DNA of 5,262 bases from Blastocatellia bacterium (GCA_013695495.1 JACDAK010000134.1:1-5262), one strand, 5' to 3'. Positions 1 to 5,262 are shown, counted from the first letter of the stretch. Translations and numbers: made by a program. Notes: generated by a model from the sequence alone, not told the origin.

Positions 1-115
1 GGATGAACGCCTGGCCGCTGTGCAGGCCTATCTCATTTAGCCGTTTCTCAAGGTGGCTGCGATGGGCAGTTGCGACCCGCGAGAGCAGGTAACTAGCGGT
101 TTCGTGAAATTTCAT
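1..115 (-). CDS. MarR/SlyA-family transcriptional regulator, N-terminal fragment
   Basis: Reading the minus strand from the ATG at 115-113 gives 38 codons that run off the left edge. The peptide begins MKFHETASYLLSRVATAH and continues with RSHLEKRLNEIGLHSGQAFI. This is the usual start of a MarR-family protein: a dimerisation helix with LLSR, then a helix ending in a glycine-leucine turn, then the start of the winged helix-turn-helix with a Q just after the turn. The DNA-recognition helix lies outside the window. Family members bind as dimers to short palindromes and commonly repress themselves and a divergent neighbour. The adjacent 22-bp-spaced array of TTAGCnnGCTAA boxes matches the known SlyA operator type, which supports the assignment. 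No clear Shine-Dalgarno precedes the ATG. An in-frame TTG three codons upstream is a possible alternative start, and an in-frame stop lies further upstream. The ligand and target cannot be determined from this fragment. Confidence 0.82.
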   Translation of the reverse strand, partial: MKFHETASYLLSRVATAHRSHLEKRLNEIGLHSGQAFI

Positions 116-180
116 AGCGTGCAAACGTCTGTTTAATTAGCTATTTATTGATTGATGATTAGCGTGCGAATCAAGGATGG

Positions 181-192
181 TTAGCACGCTAA
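181..192. promoter_or_regulatory. Central operator box, complete SlyA-type palindrome
   Basis: TTAGC-AC-GCTAA is a palindrome outside its two central bases and differs from the SlyA consensus only in those two bases. Its right half also forms a perfect 9-bp inverted repeat with 159-167 of the neighbouring box, as expected for phased copies of one palindrome. It is a likely high-affinity site for the regulator encoded at 1-115. Confidence 0.8.
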
Positions 193-201
193 GAACTTAT
201 G

Positions 202-215
202 GTTAGCTGGCTAAC
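202..215. promoter_or_regulatory. Second complete operator box, extended 14-bp palindrome
   Basis: GTTAGC-TG-GCTAAC is symmetric over six bases on each side, the longest perfect arm in the array. Its centre is exactly 22 bp from the 181-192 box. It lies just upstream of the poorly supported ATG at 218 and about 50 bp upstream of the probable start of the small plus-strand gene, a suitable place for repression. Confidence 0.8.
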
Positions 216-256
216 GAATGAATATTAGCACGGTATTAATAAATAATAAACTGGCG

Positions 257-262
257 TATAAT
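257..262 (+). promoter_or_regulatory. Candidate -10 element of the small helical-protein gene
   Basis: A perfect TATAAT sits here. Its 3' end is six bases before the ATG at 269, so transcription would begin at or next to that ATG, giving a leaderless mRNA. No good -35 hexamer is found 16-18 bp upstream; the region is simple AT-rich sequence overlapping the last operator box. The proximity of the operators suggests repression by the divergent MarR-type protein. A hexamer match in AT-rich DNA can arise by chance. Confidence 0.5.
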
Positions 263-268
263 TTACGA

Positions 269-655
269 ATGGAAGACGCAGTAAAGCTTAAAAACGCCCG
301 TGGATTGCTGCTCCGGCTGCATAAGAAGCTGGTCGATCGTGAGCGGATGCTCTACGAAGGTTTCAACGGGTCGGTCACGTCCGGGCAGTTCCTCAGCATC
401 CTCATCGAGGATCCTGATTTTGAATGGCTGCGAAAGTTTTCGACGCTTATTGTTGATATCGATGAGATGTTTGATCAAAAAGACGGGTTTACGATGGAGG
501 CCGTGGACGTCCACCTTCAGAAACTTCGTGAACTTGTTACGATGAAGGTCGAGGACGAACGCTTTCGGGCAAAATATCAGGCGGCTTTGCAGCAGGACTT
601 CGACGCTGCAGCTTATCAGGGCGAACTTAAAGAACTACTTGCAATAGACACGTAA
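269..655 (+). CDS. Small all-helical protein of unknown function
   Basis: The product is 128 residues, hydrophilic and apparently all helical, with no signal peptide or membrane segment, so it is probably cytoplasmic. Recognisable stretches are LLLRLHKKLVDRERMLYEG at about 13-31 and DPDFEWLRKFSTLIVDIDE at about 48-66, followed by a charged C-terminal helix region with VEDERFRAKYQ at about 94-104. I recall similar small uncharacterised proteins with LHK-LLD-ER and DP-F-WLR-S-LIV-IDE patterns in diverse bacteria, but know no function. I prefer the ATG at 269. The in-frame ATG at 218 would place the last operator box and the TATAAT inside the coding region, and the added 17 residues look like translated AT-rich regulatory DNA. 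Neither start has a Shine-Dalgarno. The gene is divergent from the MarR-type regulator across a dense operator array and is probably its target. The family match is moderate and the biochemical role unknown. Confidence 0.8.
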   Translation: MEDAVKLKNARGLLLRLHKKLVDRERMLYEGFNGSVTSGQFLSILIEDPDFEWLRKFSTLIVDIDEMFDQKDGFTMEAVDVHLQKLRELVTMKVEDERFRAKYQAALQQDFDAAAYQGELKELLAIDT

Positions 656-681
656 AAAGCCGCGGCTGTTGGGCCGCGGCT
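654..681 (-). terminator. Rho-independent terminator of the transaldolase gene
   Basis: A perfect 9-bp GC-rich stem (AGCCGCGGC at 658-666 pairing with GCCGCGGCT at 673-681) has a 6-base loop. On the minus strand it is followed by five T residues (complement of 654-658), about 30 bp past the transaldolase stop. On the plus strand the hairpin comes directly after the stop codon of the small helical gene but has no T-tract. It may still help end that transcript from the other side. Confidence 0.85.
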
Positions 682-712
682 CATGTTAATGCGCTACGTT
701 AACGGTCGGGCC

Positions 713-1363
713 TTACGCTCGGCCGCTATTTTTCCAATCATCTAGAAATGCTTCGAGCCCCTTGTCCGTTAGCGGATGATGGACGAGCTGCTTAATGACC
801 TTAAACGGGATCGTTGCGACGTGTGCCCCGACCAATGCTGAGTCAACGATATGCATCGGGTGACGGATTGACGCCGCGAGCACCTCGGTCTTGAACCCAT
901 AGTTGTCGTAGATCTGAACGATGTCAGAGATGAGCTGCATGCCGTTGGTGGCAATGTCATCTAGCCTGCCGATGAAAGGCGAGATGTAGCGTGCTCCGGC
1001 CTTTGCCGCCAAGATAGCCTGTGCTGCCGAAAAGCATAGCGTCACGTTCACGCCCGTGCCCTCATCAGTCAGGATGCGCGTCGCTTTTAGCCCTTCAAGC
1101 GTTAGTGGACATTTAACAACAACGTTGGGGGCGATCGTCGCCAACTCACGGCCTTCGGCGAGCATCCCTTCGGTGTCGAGCGCTGTTACCTCTGCCGAAA
1201 CATCCCCGGTCACGATCTCGCATATCTTTGCGATATGCTCCTTAAAATCAACATCGCCCTCTTTCGCTACGAGCGAGGGGTTAGTGGTTACGCCGTCGAT
1301 AAGCCCAATTTCGTTGGCTTCACGGATCTCGTCAAGATTTGCAGTATCAATAAAAAATTTCAT
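713..1363 (-). CDS. tal: Transaldolase, single-domain TalC/FSA type
   Basis: The 216-residue product matches the short transaldolase/fructose-6-phosphate aldolase family, a cytoplasmic (beta/alpha)8 barrel. Transaldolase moves a dihydroxyacetone unit between sedoheptulose 7-phosphate and glyceraldehyde 3-phosphate in the non-oxidative pentose phosphate pathway. Visible signatures are MKFFIDTANLDEI at the start with Asp6, GVTTNPSLVAKEG at 24-36, the Schiff-base lysine Lys84 in VVVKCPLT, NVTLCFSAAQA at 106-116, and YISPFIGRLDDI at 126-137. Phe130 stands where true fructose-6-phosphate aldolases such as E. coli FsaA carry a catalytic tyrosine, so transaldolase activity is more likely than aldolase activity. 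Length is normal and the gene is intact. The ATG gives the canonical N-terminus, although only a weak Shine-Dalgarno (CGAG) is present. No other pentose phosphate gene is adjacent, and it appears to be a single-gene unit ending at the hairpin at 654-681. Confidence 0.96.
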   Translation of the reverse strand: MKFFIDTANLDEIREANEIGLIDGVTTNPSLVAKEGDVDFKEHIAKICEIVTGDVSAEVTALDTEGMLAEGRELATIAPNVVVKCPLTLEGLKATRILTDEGTGVNVTLCFSAAQAILAAKAGARYISPFIGRLDDIATNGMQLISDIVQIYDNYGFKTEVLAASIRHPMHIVDSALVGAHVATIPFKVIKQLVHHPLTDKGLEAFLDDWKNSGRA

Positions 1364-1666
1364 TTGTTTGCTCGGATAAATAACCTGAGGTTTTCTGACA
1401 TTTTAATGAAGAGTGCGAGCGAAGTCTAGGAAGTCGGTCAGTTAAAGCCGACGCGTCGCGATATCGGGCTTACGGAGTCGTATTTCCAACAACATACGGA
1501 AAATCTCACTGTTCTAATGCGTCTCTACGTAAACTCTAAGGGTTCTCAAAGGACTTTTTTCTGTTGGAAGGTTAATTTGTGCTTGCAGGCAGAATTTAAA
1601 CCAGATCTTAAATGACTCAGTTTATTGGTGCTATAGCGGCAGAAAGTATCTGAAAATGGAGGAAGC
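1364..1666. other. 303-bp divergent intergenic region without a convincing gene
   Basis: This gap separates the divergent transaldolase and Tae4-like genes and must hold both promoters. I found no strong -35/-10 pair on either strand. TTGCAG at 1583-1588 on the plus strand is a possible -35, but the matching -10 region is poor. Two abutting perfect palindromes, CGACGCGTCG (1449-1458) and CGATATCG (1459-1466), are the only notable structure. A plus-strand frame stays open from about 1399 to 1542 but has no start codon or ribosome binding site. No immunity-protein-like gene, RNA gene or mobile-element end is recognisable. Confidence 0.6.
1658..1663 (+). promoter_or_regulatory. Shine-Dalgarno of the Tae4-like gene
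   Basis: GGAGGA ends three bases before the ATG at 1667. It is the strongest ribosome binding site in the window and fixes this start over the internal ATG at 1697. The spacing is rather short, but no better start lies upstream or downstream. Confidence 0.7.
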
Positions 1667-2152
1667 ATGGCAGCGAGTTTACCGAATTTCAATATAATGG
1701 CGACCGGTTACAAGGGGGACGGTTGGACGGCAGACATGGTGAAGAAGGTGGCAGGTCGTTCTCTAATGGACCCAAAGATCGACGATACTTGCATCGTAAG
1801 GATCAGCGATCCATTGAATAATGCAGGCGGAGTGCACAAGATACCAAGTATAACGGTTCCCTTTAGAACTCGCATCGGTAAGAATGGTAACTGGTACGGC
1901 CTTCGGGTTAAGGAGTTTTGGGTCTATATGGTGAACAAGTACGGCCCTCCATCGCTCCACTTAAAGGGTAGTGCGATAGATCGCGATGCCTTTGAGAGCC
2001 GAAAAGGCATAGCGGGTTTTCTCGTTAAATTCCACGGAGGCAGCGCCAACGGCCACTTCACTTTGTGGGACGGATCTAGGCTGCTCTATTCCGGTGAGCG
2101 CGATTATTTCTCGATCTCGCATGAAGCGGCGTTATGGGAGGCGCCGTCCTAA
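1667..2152 (+). CDS. tae4: Tae4-family peptidoglycan amidase (type VI secretion effector-like)
   Basis: The 161-residue product has the layout and length of Tae4 effectors, NlpC/P60-like cysteine endopeptidases that cut peptide stems of peptidoglycan between D-Glu and meso-diaminopimelate. The N-terminal part carries the nucleophile Cys42 in DDTCIVRISDPLNNAGG, aligning with the C-x-I-R-M-S-x-x-L-N segment of known Tae4. A middle stretch, NWYGLRVKEFWVYMVNKYGPP at about 75-95, matches the W/Y-x-x-RV-x-x-x-x-x-Y(L/M) segment. GIAGFLVKFHG then leads into GHFTLWDG with catalytic His130. The third catalytic residue is uncertain: Asp135 in WDG, or Asp146 further on. There is no signal peptide or membrane segment, as expected for a protein delivered by a secretion system. 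No Tai4 immunity gene or secretion component is adjacent, and the downstream neighbour is convergent with a 9-bp gap. Assignment by recalled motifs is strong; delivery and target are inferred. Confidence 0.85.
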   Translation: MAASLPNFNIMATGYKGDGWTADMVKKVAGRSLMDPKIDDTCIVRISDPLNNAGGVHKIPSITVPFRTRIGKNGNWYGLRVKEFWVYMVNKYGPPSLHLKGSAIDRDAFESRKGIAGFLVKFHGGSANGHFTLWDGSRLLYSGERDYFSISHEAALWEAPS

Positions 2153-2161
2153 TCTGCGCGG

Positions 2162-3226
2162 TTAAAGCGTCGCGATTGTTTTATTATCGATCATCCCGCG
2201 GAGGAAGTTATCGTTTTGGCTATGGTCGCGGTAGCGGACTTTGCGTTCGAGCTTTTCGATGATCGCGCCGGCAAAATCGGTGCCGTCCTCAAGCTCTTGT
2301 GCGCTGCCGAGGCCGCCGGGGCTGAGGACGTTTATCTCCATCAGCTTGTCGCCAACGATGTCGAGCCCGACCATGAACATCCCGTCAGCTACCAACTTGG
2401 GCCTAACGCTTTCGGCAAGCGCCATCATTTTGTCGTCTATCTTTGCCTTTGCGATATTCCCGCCGGAGGTCAGGTTGCTGCGGGCGTCGCCCTTTGCGTT
2501 AATGCGCCGAAAAGCCGCGTAATGCCCATCCACCACCAACGGCTCGCCATTGACCACAAAGAGCCGTGTATCGCCGTCCTTCGCCGCTGCAAGATATTCC
2601 TGGGCAATAACATAACCGTCGCGCGAGATGGCCTCGATCATCTGATTGATGTTCGCCTTCTCTTCGGGCTGAACGAGGAACACACCCGCGCCGCCCGAAC
2701 CCTGCAGCGGTTTAAGAATGGCGCGACCACCCTCGTCCTTAATGAATTTCTGTATCTCTTTAACGTCACGCGAAATGACCGTGCGCGGCCTGATCTCCGG
2801 CGAAAAATGCTGAAAGTACATCTTGTTGAGCGCGTTTGAAAGCGTGCCGGGGTCGTTCAGCACAATGACGCCGTGACGCAGAGCAAGTTCGCCAAAATTT
2901 ATTCCCGCCGTCTGTGCCCACGGCGTTTCGGCATCGTCGGCTGGGTCGTTGCGAAGCATTAACACATCAAGTTCGCCAACGTCTATCAGCTCATGGTGGC
3001 CTTTGTCGCCCAGCATATCTTTAAGGTAAGACTCGCCGTCCTTGTGCTTTTTAGCCTTCGACATATAGGCGTGTGCAAGCACGCGGTCGTCCGTGTTCAC
3101 GGCAAAATCGCCCACGCCTATCTCCCATGCCTCGTGCCCGGCCTCGCGAGCTGAGCGTGCGATCCGCGTTGTGGTATAGCGCGGATGTTCTGTTTTTACG
3201 TCATTGACGACAAAGCCTATCTTCAT
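2162..3226 (-). CDS. gshB: GshB-like ATP-grasp ligase (glutathione synthetase family)
   Basis: The 354-residue product has the glutathione synthetase fold. An N-terminal Rossmann-like part (MKIGFVVND; RNDPADDAETPW at 92-103, the counterpart of the R-K-D-P-P-F-D motif) is followed by an ATP-grasp domain. That domain contains ILKPLQGSGGAGVF at 170-183, QEYLAAAKDGDTRLFVVNGEPL at 209-230, NLTSGGNIAKAK at 251-262, and GLDIVGDKLMEINVLSPGG at 287-305 with the metal-binding Asp289, Glu297 and Asn299. Classical GshB joins glycine to gamma-glutamylcysteine using ATP. This protein is about 40 residues longer than E. coli GshB, with the extra length partly in residues 55-80 (lysine-rich HAYMSKAKKHKDGE) and at the C-terminus. 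No gshA is seen nearby. It follows the QEGLA-motif peptidase gene by 45 bp, so a different carboxylate-amine ligation is possible. A purine-rich AAGGGGA lies about 13 bases before the ATG. Confidence 0.88.
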   Translation of the reverse strand: MKIGFVVNDVKTEHPRYTTTRIARSAREAGHEAWEIGVGDFAVNTDDRVLAHAYMSKAKKHKDGESYLKDMLGDKGHHELIDVGELDVLMLRNDPADDAETPWAQTAGINFGELALRHGVIVLNDPGTLSNALNKMYFQHFSPEIRPRTVISRDVKEIQKFIKDEGGRAILKPLQGSGGAGVFLVQPEEKANINQMIEAISRDGYVIAQEYLAAAKDGDTRLFVVNGEPLVVDGHYAAFRRINAKGDARSNLTSGGNIAKAKIDDKMMALAESVRPKLVADGMFMVGLDIVGDKLMEINVLSPGGLGSAQELEDGTDFAGAIIEKLERKVRYRDHSQNDNFLRGMIDNKTIATL

Positions 3227-3271
3227 ATGCTGTATTGTTTCCCCTTATTTGCTTGATTTGAAAGTTATCAA

Positions 3272-5164
3272 TTAGATCACGTCAAATATTTTCGTCCCAA
3301 CTTTTATCGCCTGGAGCCTTTCGGCGGATTCCGGCATTGTCATGTAACGCGGTTCAAGGGGCGCCGGTTTTAGCACCTCGCGCCATTGCAACTCGCGGAT
3401 GATCGGCAAATGTTCAAAACCCATCTTACCAACCAACAGTGTCGAAATGTCACCGCCGTCGCGGATGTAATTAACCACCTCGACCAGCCCGCGCAGATAC
3501 ACGGCGTCCTTCGTCAGGCCGCCGCCGCGAAAGACTCGCATCGCGACGTTGAACGCCGTTCGGTCGGTGAATTTATGATCATCGCGAAGCTCATGAAAAA
3601 CCTCAGTAAAGCTTTTGCCCAGTGTAAGGCGCCGCACCGCAACAACGCGTGCCGCAAGTATGCGTAGTCGAGCTAGCGTCAGCTCGCCGACGAGGTATTC
3701 CGCAAACACCGCAAGCCCCTCTTGCAGCTGCTCATATCCCGGCAATCCGCCATAGAGCAGCTTGAGCGGCTGTGATTTGCCGTTGAAATAGGTGACGATG
3801 TGCGTGCCCACTTCGTGCTGCAGCAAGCCATTGACGCGGCCGATCGCGATCTCGGTCCCGTAGCCGATCATCAGGTTCCCGCTTGAGACCATCATCCCCG
3901 GTGGGGTATCTTTTCGCACCTCGACCGTCGCGTCAACGGCCGGATAGCGTTCGCGATAATAGCCGATCTCGCTCTCGCCGAGGCGTGCGATGTCGTCGGC
4001 AGAAAGGCGTCCGTTCGAACCGTTGTCAGGCACCTTTGGCAGCCGTAGTATCCTCTCGGCAAGTTCCATCAGCTCATCTTCGACCGGCGGAAACAGCTGC
4101 AGGCTTTCATAAAGAAAGCGAGGAGTGTTGCGGTCTTCTATCAATGTTATCTCGCGGTCAAGTTCGATTCTTTTGTCCCGCAGCAGGTAAGCCATTGTCG
4201 GATCCTCGATCGATTCGAACGAGATGCTGTAAAGCTGCTTCTTAAGATCTTCGGGGTCGAACGACAACAGGCGGTAATGAAATACGGGATCTTTCTCGAA
4301 ATCTTCTGCCGCAAAATCGTCATACGCTTCGTTGGAATTCACCGGCGTAACAGCAAATAGGTATTTGATCTTGTCGCTGAGCGCCGCAAGTTCCGCATCG
4401 GCTTCCCAGACCGCATCGACCATCGTCCGGCGGCCGAGCGTGTGCGGGTGCTTTGGCCGGTCCGAAGTCTGTACGTGCGTAAATTCAAAGAAGGTGTGCT
4501 GCAGTGCGTTCGAAAACTTTCGTCGCAGGCTAGATAGAATCGAACGGTAAAGCTCGCCCGTTTCGGCATCTCGATAGATCGGCGATACCTCGATGCCCAG
4601 CATGAGGCAGCTCATCTTTCGGATCGTTTCGTCGTCAAGCAGCGGCTCCATGTCGGGTGGAGTAAACCCTTCGCCGGTCACAAGCTCAACCTCTTTGCGG
4701 ATGTCCAGCGCCTCCAGCGATTCTTCCAAGGTTTCAACCGTGGAGGGAAGCGTGTCGGTCGCCTTGTCCGTAAAGATGCGGAACTTTGTCGGCGATGCGG
4801 TGGAAAAGAACCCCGTCTTTGGCATCTTTTCTGCCGACCACGTTTCTATAATAAGGAACGCGCCGTATTTGGCGGACAGCGCCTCGGCGATCGCCTTGAC
4901 CAACGGGCGCAGCCCGGGTTCCGCGTCGTTCGGGGCCAAAAGGTACGCGGCCTCGCCCATTATCAGGTGTGCTGTGCCGATATCTTCGCGTGCCTTGGGT
5001 GCGCGGTAAACGCACAGAAAGGGAAGCGGGCGGTCGATGTTCAGCCGCCCCTTGTCTGGCAGAGCCTTACGCACGCCGCTGCCGTCCGCCAACGCTTCGC
5101 CGACGGCGACTATCATCTCGGCGTCGATGCTCTCGATCTTTTTGTCCGCCTTGGGCGATGTCAT
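3272..5164 (-). CDS. DUF1704/QEGLA-motif zinc metallopeptidase (MATCAP-like)
   Basis: I place the start at the ATG at 5164, giving 630 residues. It overlaps the upstream stop as ATGA, and GGAAGAG lies 11 bases before it. The longer open frame from 5257 would add an arginine-rich tail that is only the other frame of the upstream gene. The protein belongs to the family named flavohemoglobin expression-modulating QEGLA motif protein (DUF1704). HEVGTH at 450-455 supplies two zinc ligands (His450, His455) and the catalytic base Glu451. QEGLA at 481-485 supplies the probable third ligand Glu482. NGKSQPLKLLYGGLPGYEQL joins them, as in the family. The first ~370 residues are less recognisable and rich in acidic helices. 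Eukaryotic relatives (MATCAP) trim C-terminal residues of tubulin; the bacterial substrate is unknown. No signal peptide or membrane segment is seen. It is probably co-transcribed with the GshB-like gene. Confidence 0.88.
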   Translation of the reverse strand: MTSPKADKKIESIDAEMIVAVGEALADGSGVRKALPDKGRLNIDRPLPFLCVYRAPKAREDIGTAHLIMGEAAYLLAPNDAEPGLRPLVKAIAEALSAKYGAFLIIETWSAEKMPKTGFFSTASPTKFRIFTDKATDTLPSTVETLEESLEALDIRKEVELVTGEGFTPPDMEPLLDDETIRKMSCLMLGIEVSPIYRDAETGELYRSILSSLRRKFSNALQHTFFEFTHVQTSDRPKHPHTLGRRTMVDAVWEADAELAALSDKIKYLFAVTPVNSNEAYDDFAAEDFEKDPVFHYRLLSFDPEDLKKQLYSISFESIEDPTMAYLLRDKRIELDREITLIEDRNTPRFLYESLQLFPPVEDELMELAERILRLPKVPDNGSNGRLSADDIARLGESEIGYYRERYPAVDATVEVRKDTPPGMMVSSGNLMIGYGTEIAIGRVNGLLQHEVGTHIVTYFNGKSQPLKLLYGGLPGYEQLQEGLAVFAEYLVGELTLARLRILAARVVAVRRLTLGKSFTEVFHELRDDHKFTDRTAFNVAMRVFRGGGLTKDAVYLRGLVEVVNYIRDGGDISTLLVGKMGFEHLPIIRELQWREVLKPAPLEPRYMTMPESAERLQAIKVGTKIFDVI

Positions 5165-5262
5165 AGTTTCGCTAACTCTTCCAAAACGCCGGGCACTGTT
5201 GAATGCAGAGCTTCGCCGATGGCGGCCGCCGCAGCTTCGTCGACCTCGCCCGTCCACTCATC
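5161..5262 (-). CDS. C-terminal fragment of an unidentified upstream operon gene
   Basis: On the minus strand an open frame enters from the right edge and gives 33 residues plus TGA. It begins DEWTGEVDEAAAAAIGEALH and ends TVPGVLEELAKL, an alanine-rich amphipathic helical tail. Its TGA at 5163-5161 shares bases with the ATG of the QEGLA-motif gene (ATGA), a typical translational-coupling arrangement, so it is very likely a real gene in the same operon. The tail is too short to name. From remembered neighbourhoods of DUF1704 genes an N-formylglutamate amidohydrolase-like protein is one candidate, but nothing in these residues proves it. Confidence 0.65.
   Translation of the reverse strand, partial: DEWTGEVDEAAAAAIGEALHSTVPGVLEELAKL

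Larger units (their letters stand above)
137..236. repeat. Array of five 22-bp-periodic SlyA-like operator boxes
   Basis: Twelve-base boxes begin at 137 (TTAGCTATTTAT), 159 (TTAGCGTGCGAA), 181 (TTAGCACGCTAA), 203 (TTAGCTGGCTAA) and 225 (TTAGCACGGTAT). All five start TTAGC and are spaced exactly 22 bp, about two helical turns, so they lie on one face of the DNA. The two central boxes are full TTAGC-NN-GCTAA palindromes and the outer ones decay in the right half. Degenerate copies may extend the array: ATAGCGTGCAAA at 114-125 (23 bp away, over the regulator start codon) and TAAACTGGCGTA at 247-258 (in register, touching the -10 element). The 10-bp spacers are poorly conserved, so the repeated unit is the box itself. 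The known SlyA consensus is TTAGCAAGCTAA. The inferred role is cooperative binding by the adjacent MarR-type protein, controlling both divergent genes. Confidence 0.85.

Noticed and set aside
159..192. Perfect 9-bp inverted repeat TTAGCGTGC/GCACGCTAA as a hairpin terminator
   Set aside because: It is fully explained by two neighbouring copies of a palindromic operator, and no T-tract follows.
137..236. 22-bp direct repeats as replication iterons or a mini-CRISPR
   Set aside because: Only the 12-bp palindromic box is conserved and the spacers are 10 bp. The box matches the SlyA operator, and a MarR-family gene lies next to it. No rep or cas gene is present.
1235..1429. 64-codon plus-strand frame overlapping the transaldolase start
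   Set aside because: It is mostly antisense to the conserved transaldolase N-terminus, with no ribosome binding site or recognisable motif.
1399..1542. Open plus-strand frame as a missing immunity gene
   Set aside because: It has no start codon, no ribosome binding site, under 50 codons, and no signal-peptide-like sequence as expected of a periplasmic immunity protein.
2157..2185. Terminator for the Tae4-like gene (CGCG stem followed by T-rich DNA)
   Set aside because: The stem is only 4 bp and lies inside the convergent gene's 3' end; it is too weak to call.
2216..2839. 207-codon plus-strand open frame
   Set aside because: It lies antisense to the well-supported GshB-like gene, has no family resemblance and no ribosome binding site, and is a codon-bias shadow.
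5165..5257. N-terminal extension of the QEGLA-motif protein to an ATG at 5257
   Set aside because: The added residues are arginine-rich and low in complexity, the same DNA encodes the tail of the upstream gene, and the ATGA overlap gives a natural start at 5164.

Overview
The window looks like an ordinary bacterial chromosome segment of moderate GC content, with AT-richer intergenic regions. No tRNA, rRNA, insertion sequence, integrase or CRISPR array is visible. Single-domain TalC-type transaldolase, a GshB-like ATP-grasp enzyme beside a QEGLA-motif peptidase, and several genes without a clear Shine-Dalgarno sequence would all fit Acidobacteriota, perhaps Blastocatellia. That placement is a guess from protein flavour and was not tested.

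Left part (1-715). The start of a MarR/SlyA-type regulator runs off the left edge on the minus strand. It is divergent from a small all-helical protein of unknown function on the plus strand. The roughly 150 bp between them carry the most striking DNA structure in the window. A SlyA-like box (TTAGCnnGCTAA) occurs five times with exact 22-bp spacing, starting at 137, 159, 181, 203 and 225, with degenerate copies at both ends. A perfect TATAAT lies 12 bp before the preferred start codon of the small gene, which suggests a leaderless, operator-covered promoter. A strong hairpin with a T-tract closes the transaldolase unit that arrives from the right.

Middle (713-2152). A single-domain transaldolase (minus strand) and a Tae4-family peptidoglycan amidase (plus strand) diverge from a 303-bp gap that holds no convincing gene. 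Tae4 proteins are normally type VI secretion effectors encoded beside an immunity protein (Tai4). Here no immunity gene or secretion gene is adjacent, so the toxin-like gene appears orphaned.

Right part (2162-5262, all minus strand). This is an apparent operon, in order of transcription: the C-terminal end of an unidentified protein; a DUF1704/QEGLA-motif zinc peptidase whose start overlaps the previous stop as ATGA; and, 45 bp on, a GshB-like ATP-grasp ligase. Eukaryotic DUF1704 members (MATCAP) remove C-terminal residues from tubulin, while ATP-grasp enzymes add residues to carboxyl ends. The pair could therefore be a peptide ligase with a matching peptidase acting on an unknown substrate. 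This is inference from family knowledge and gene order.
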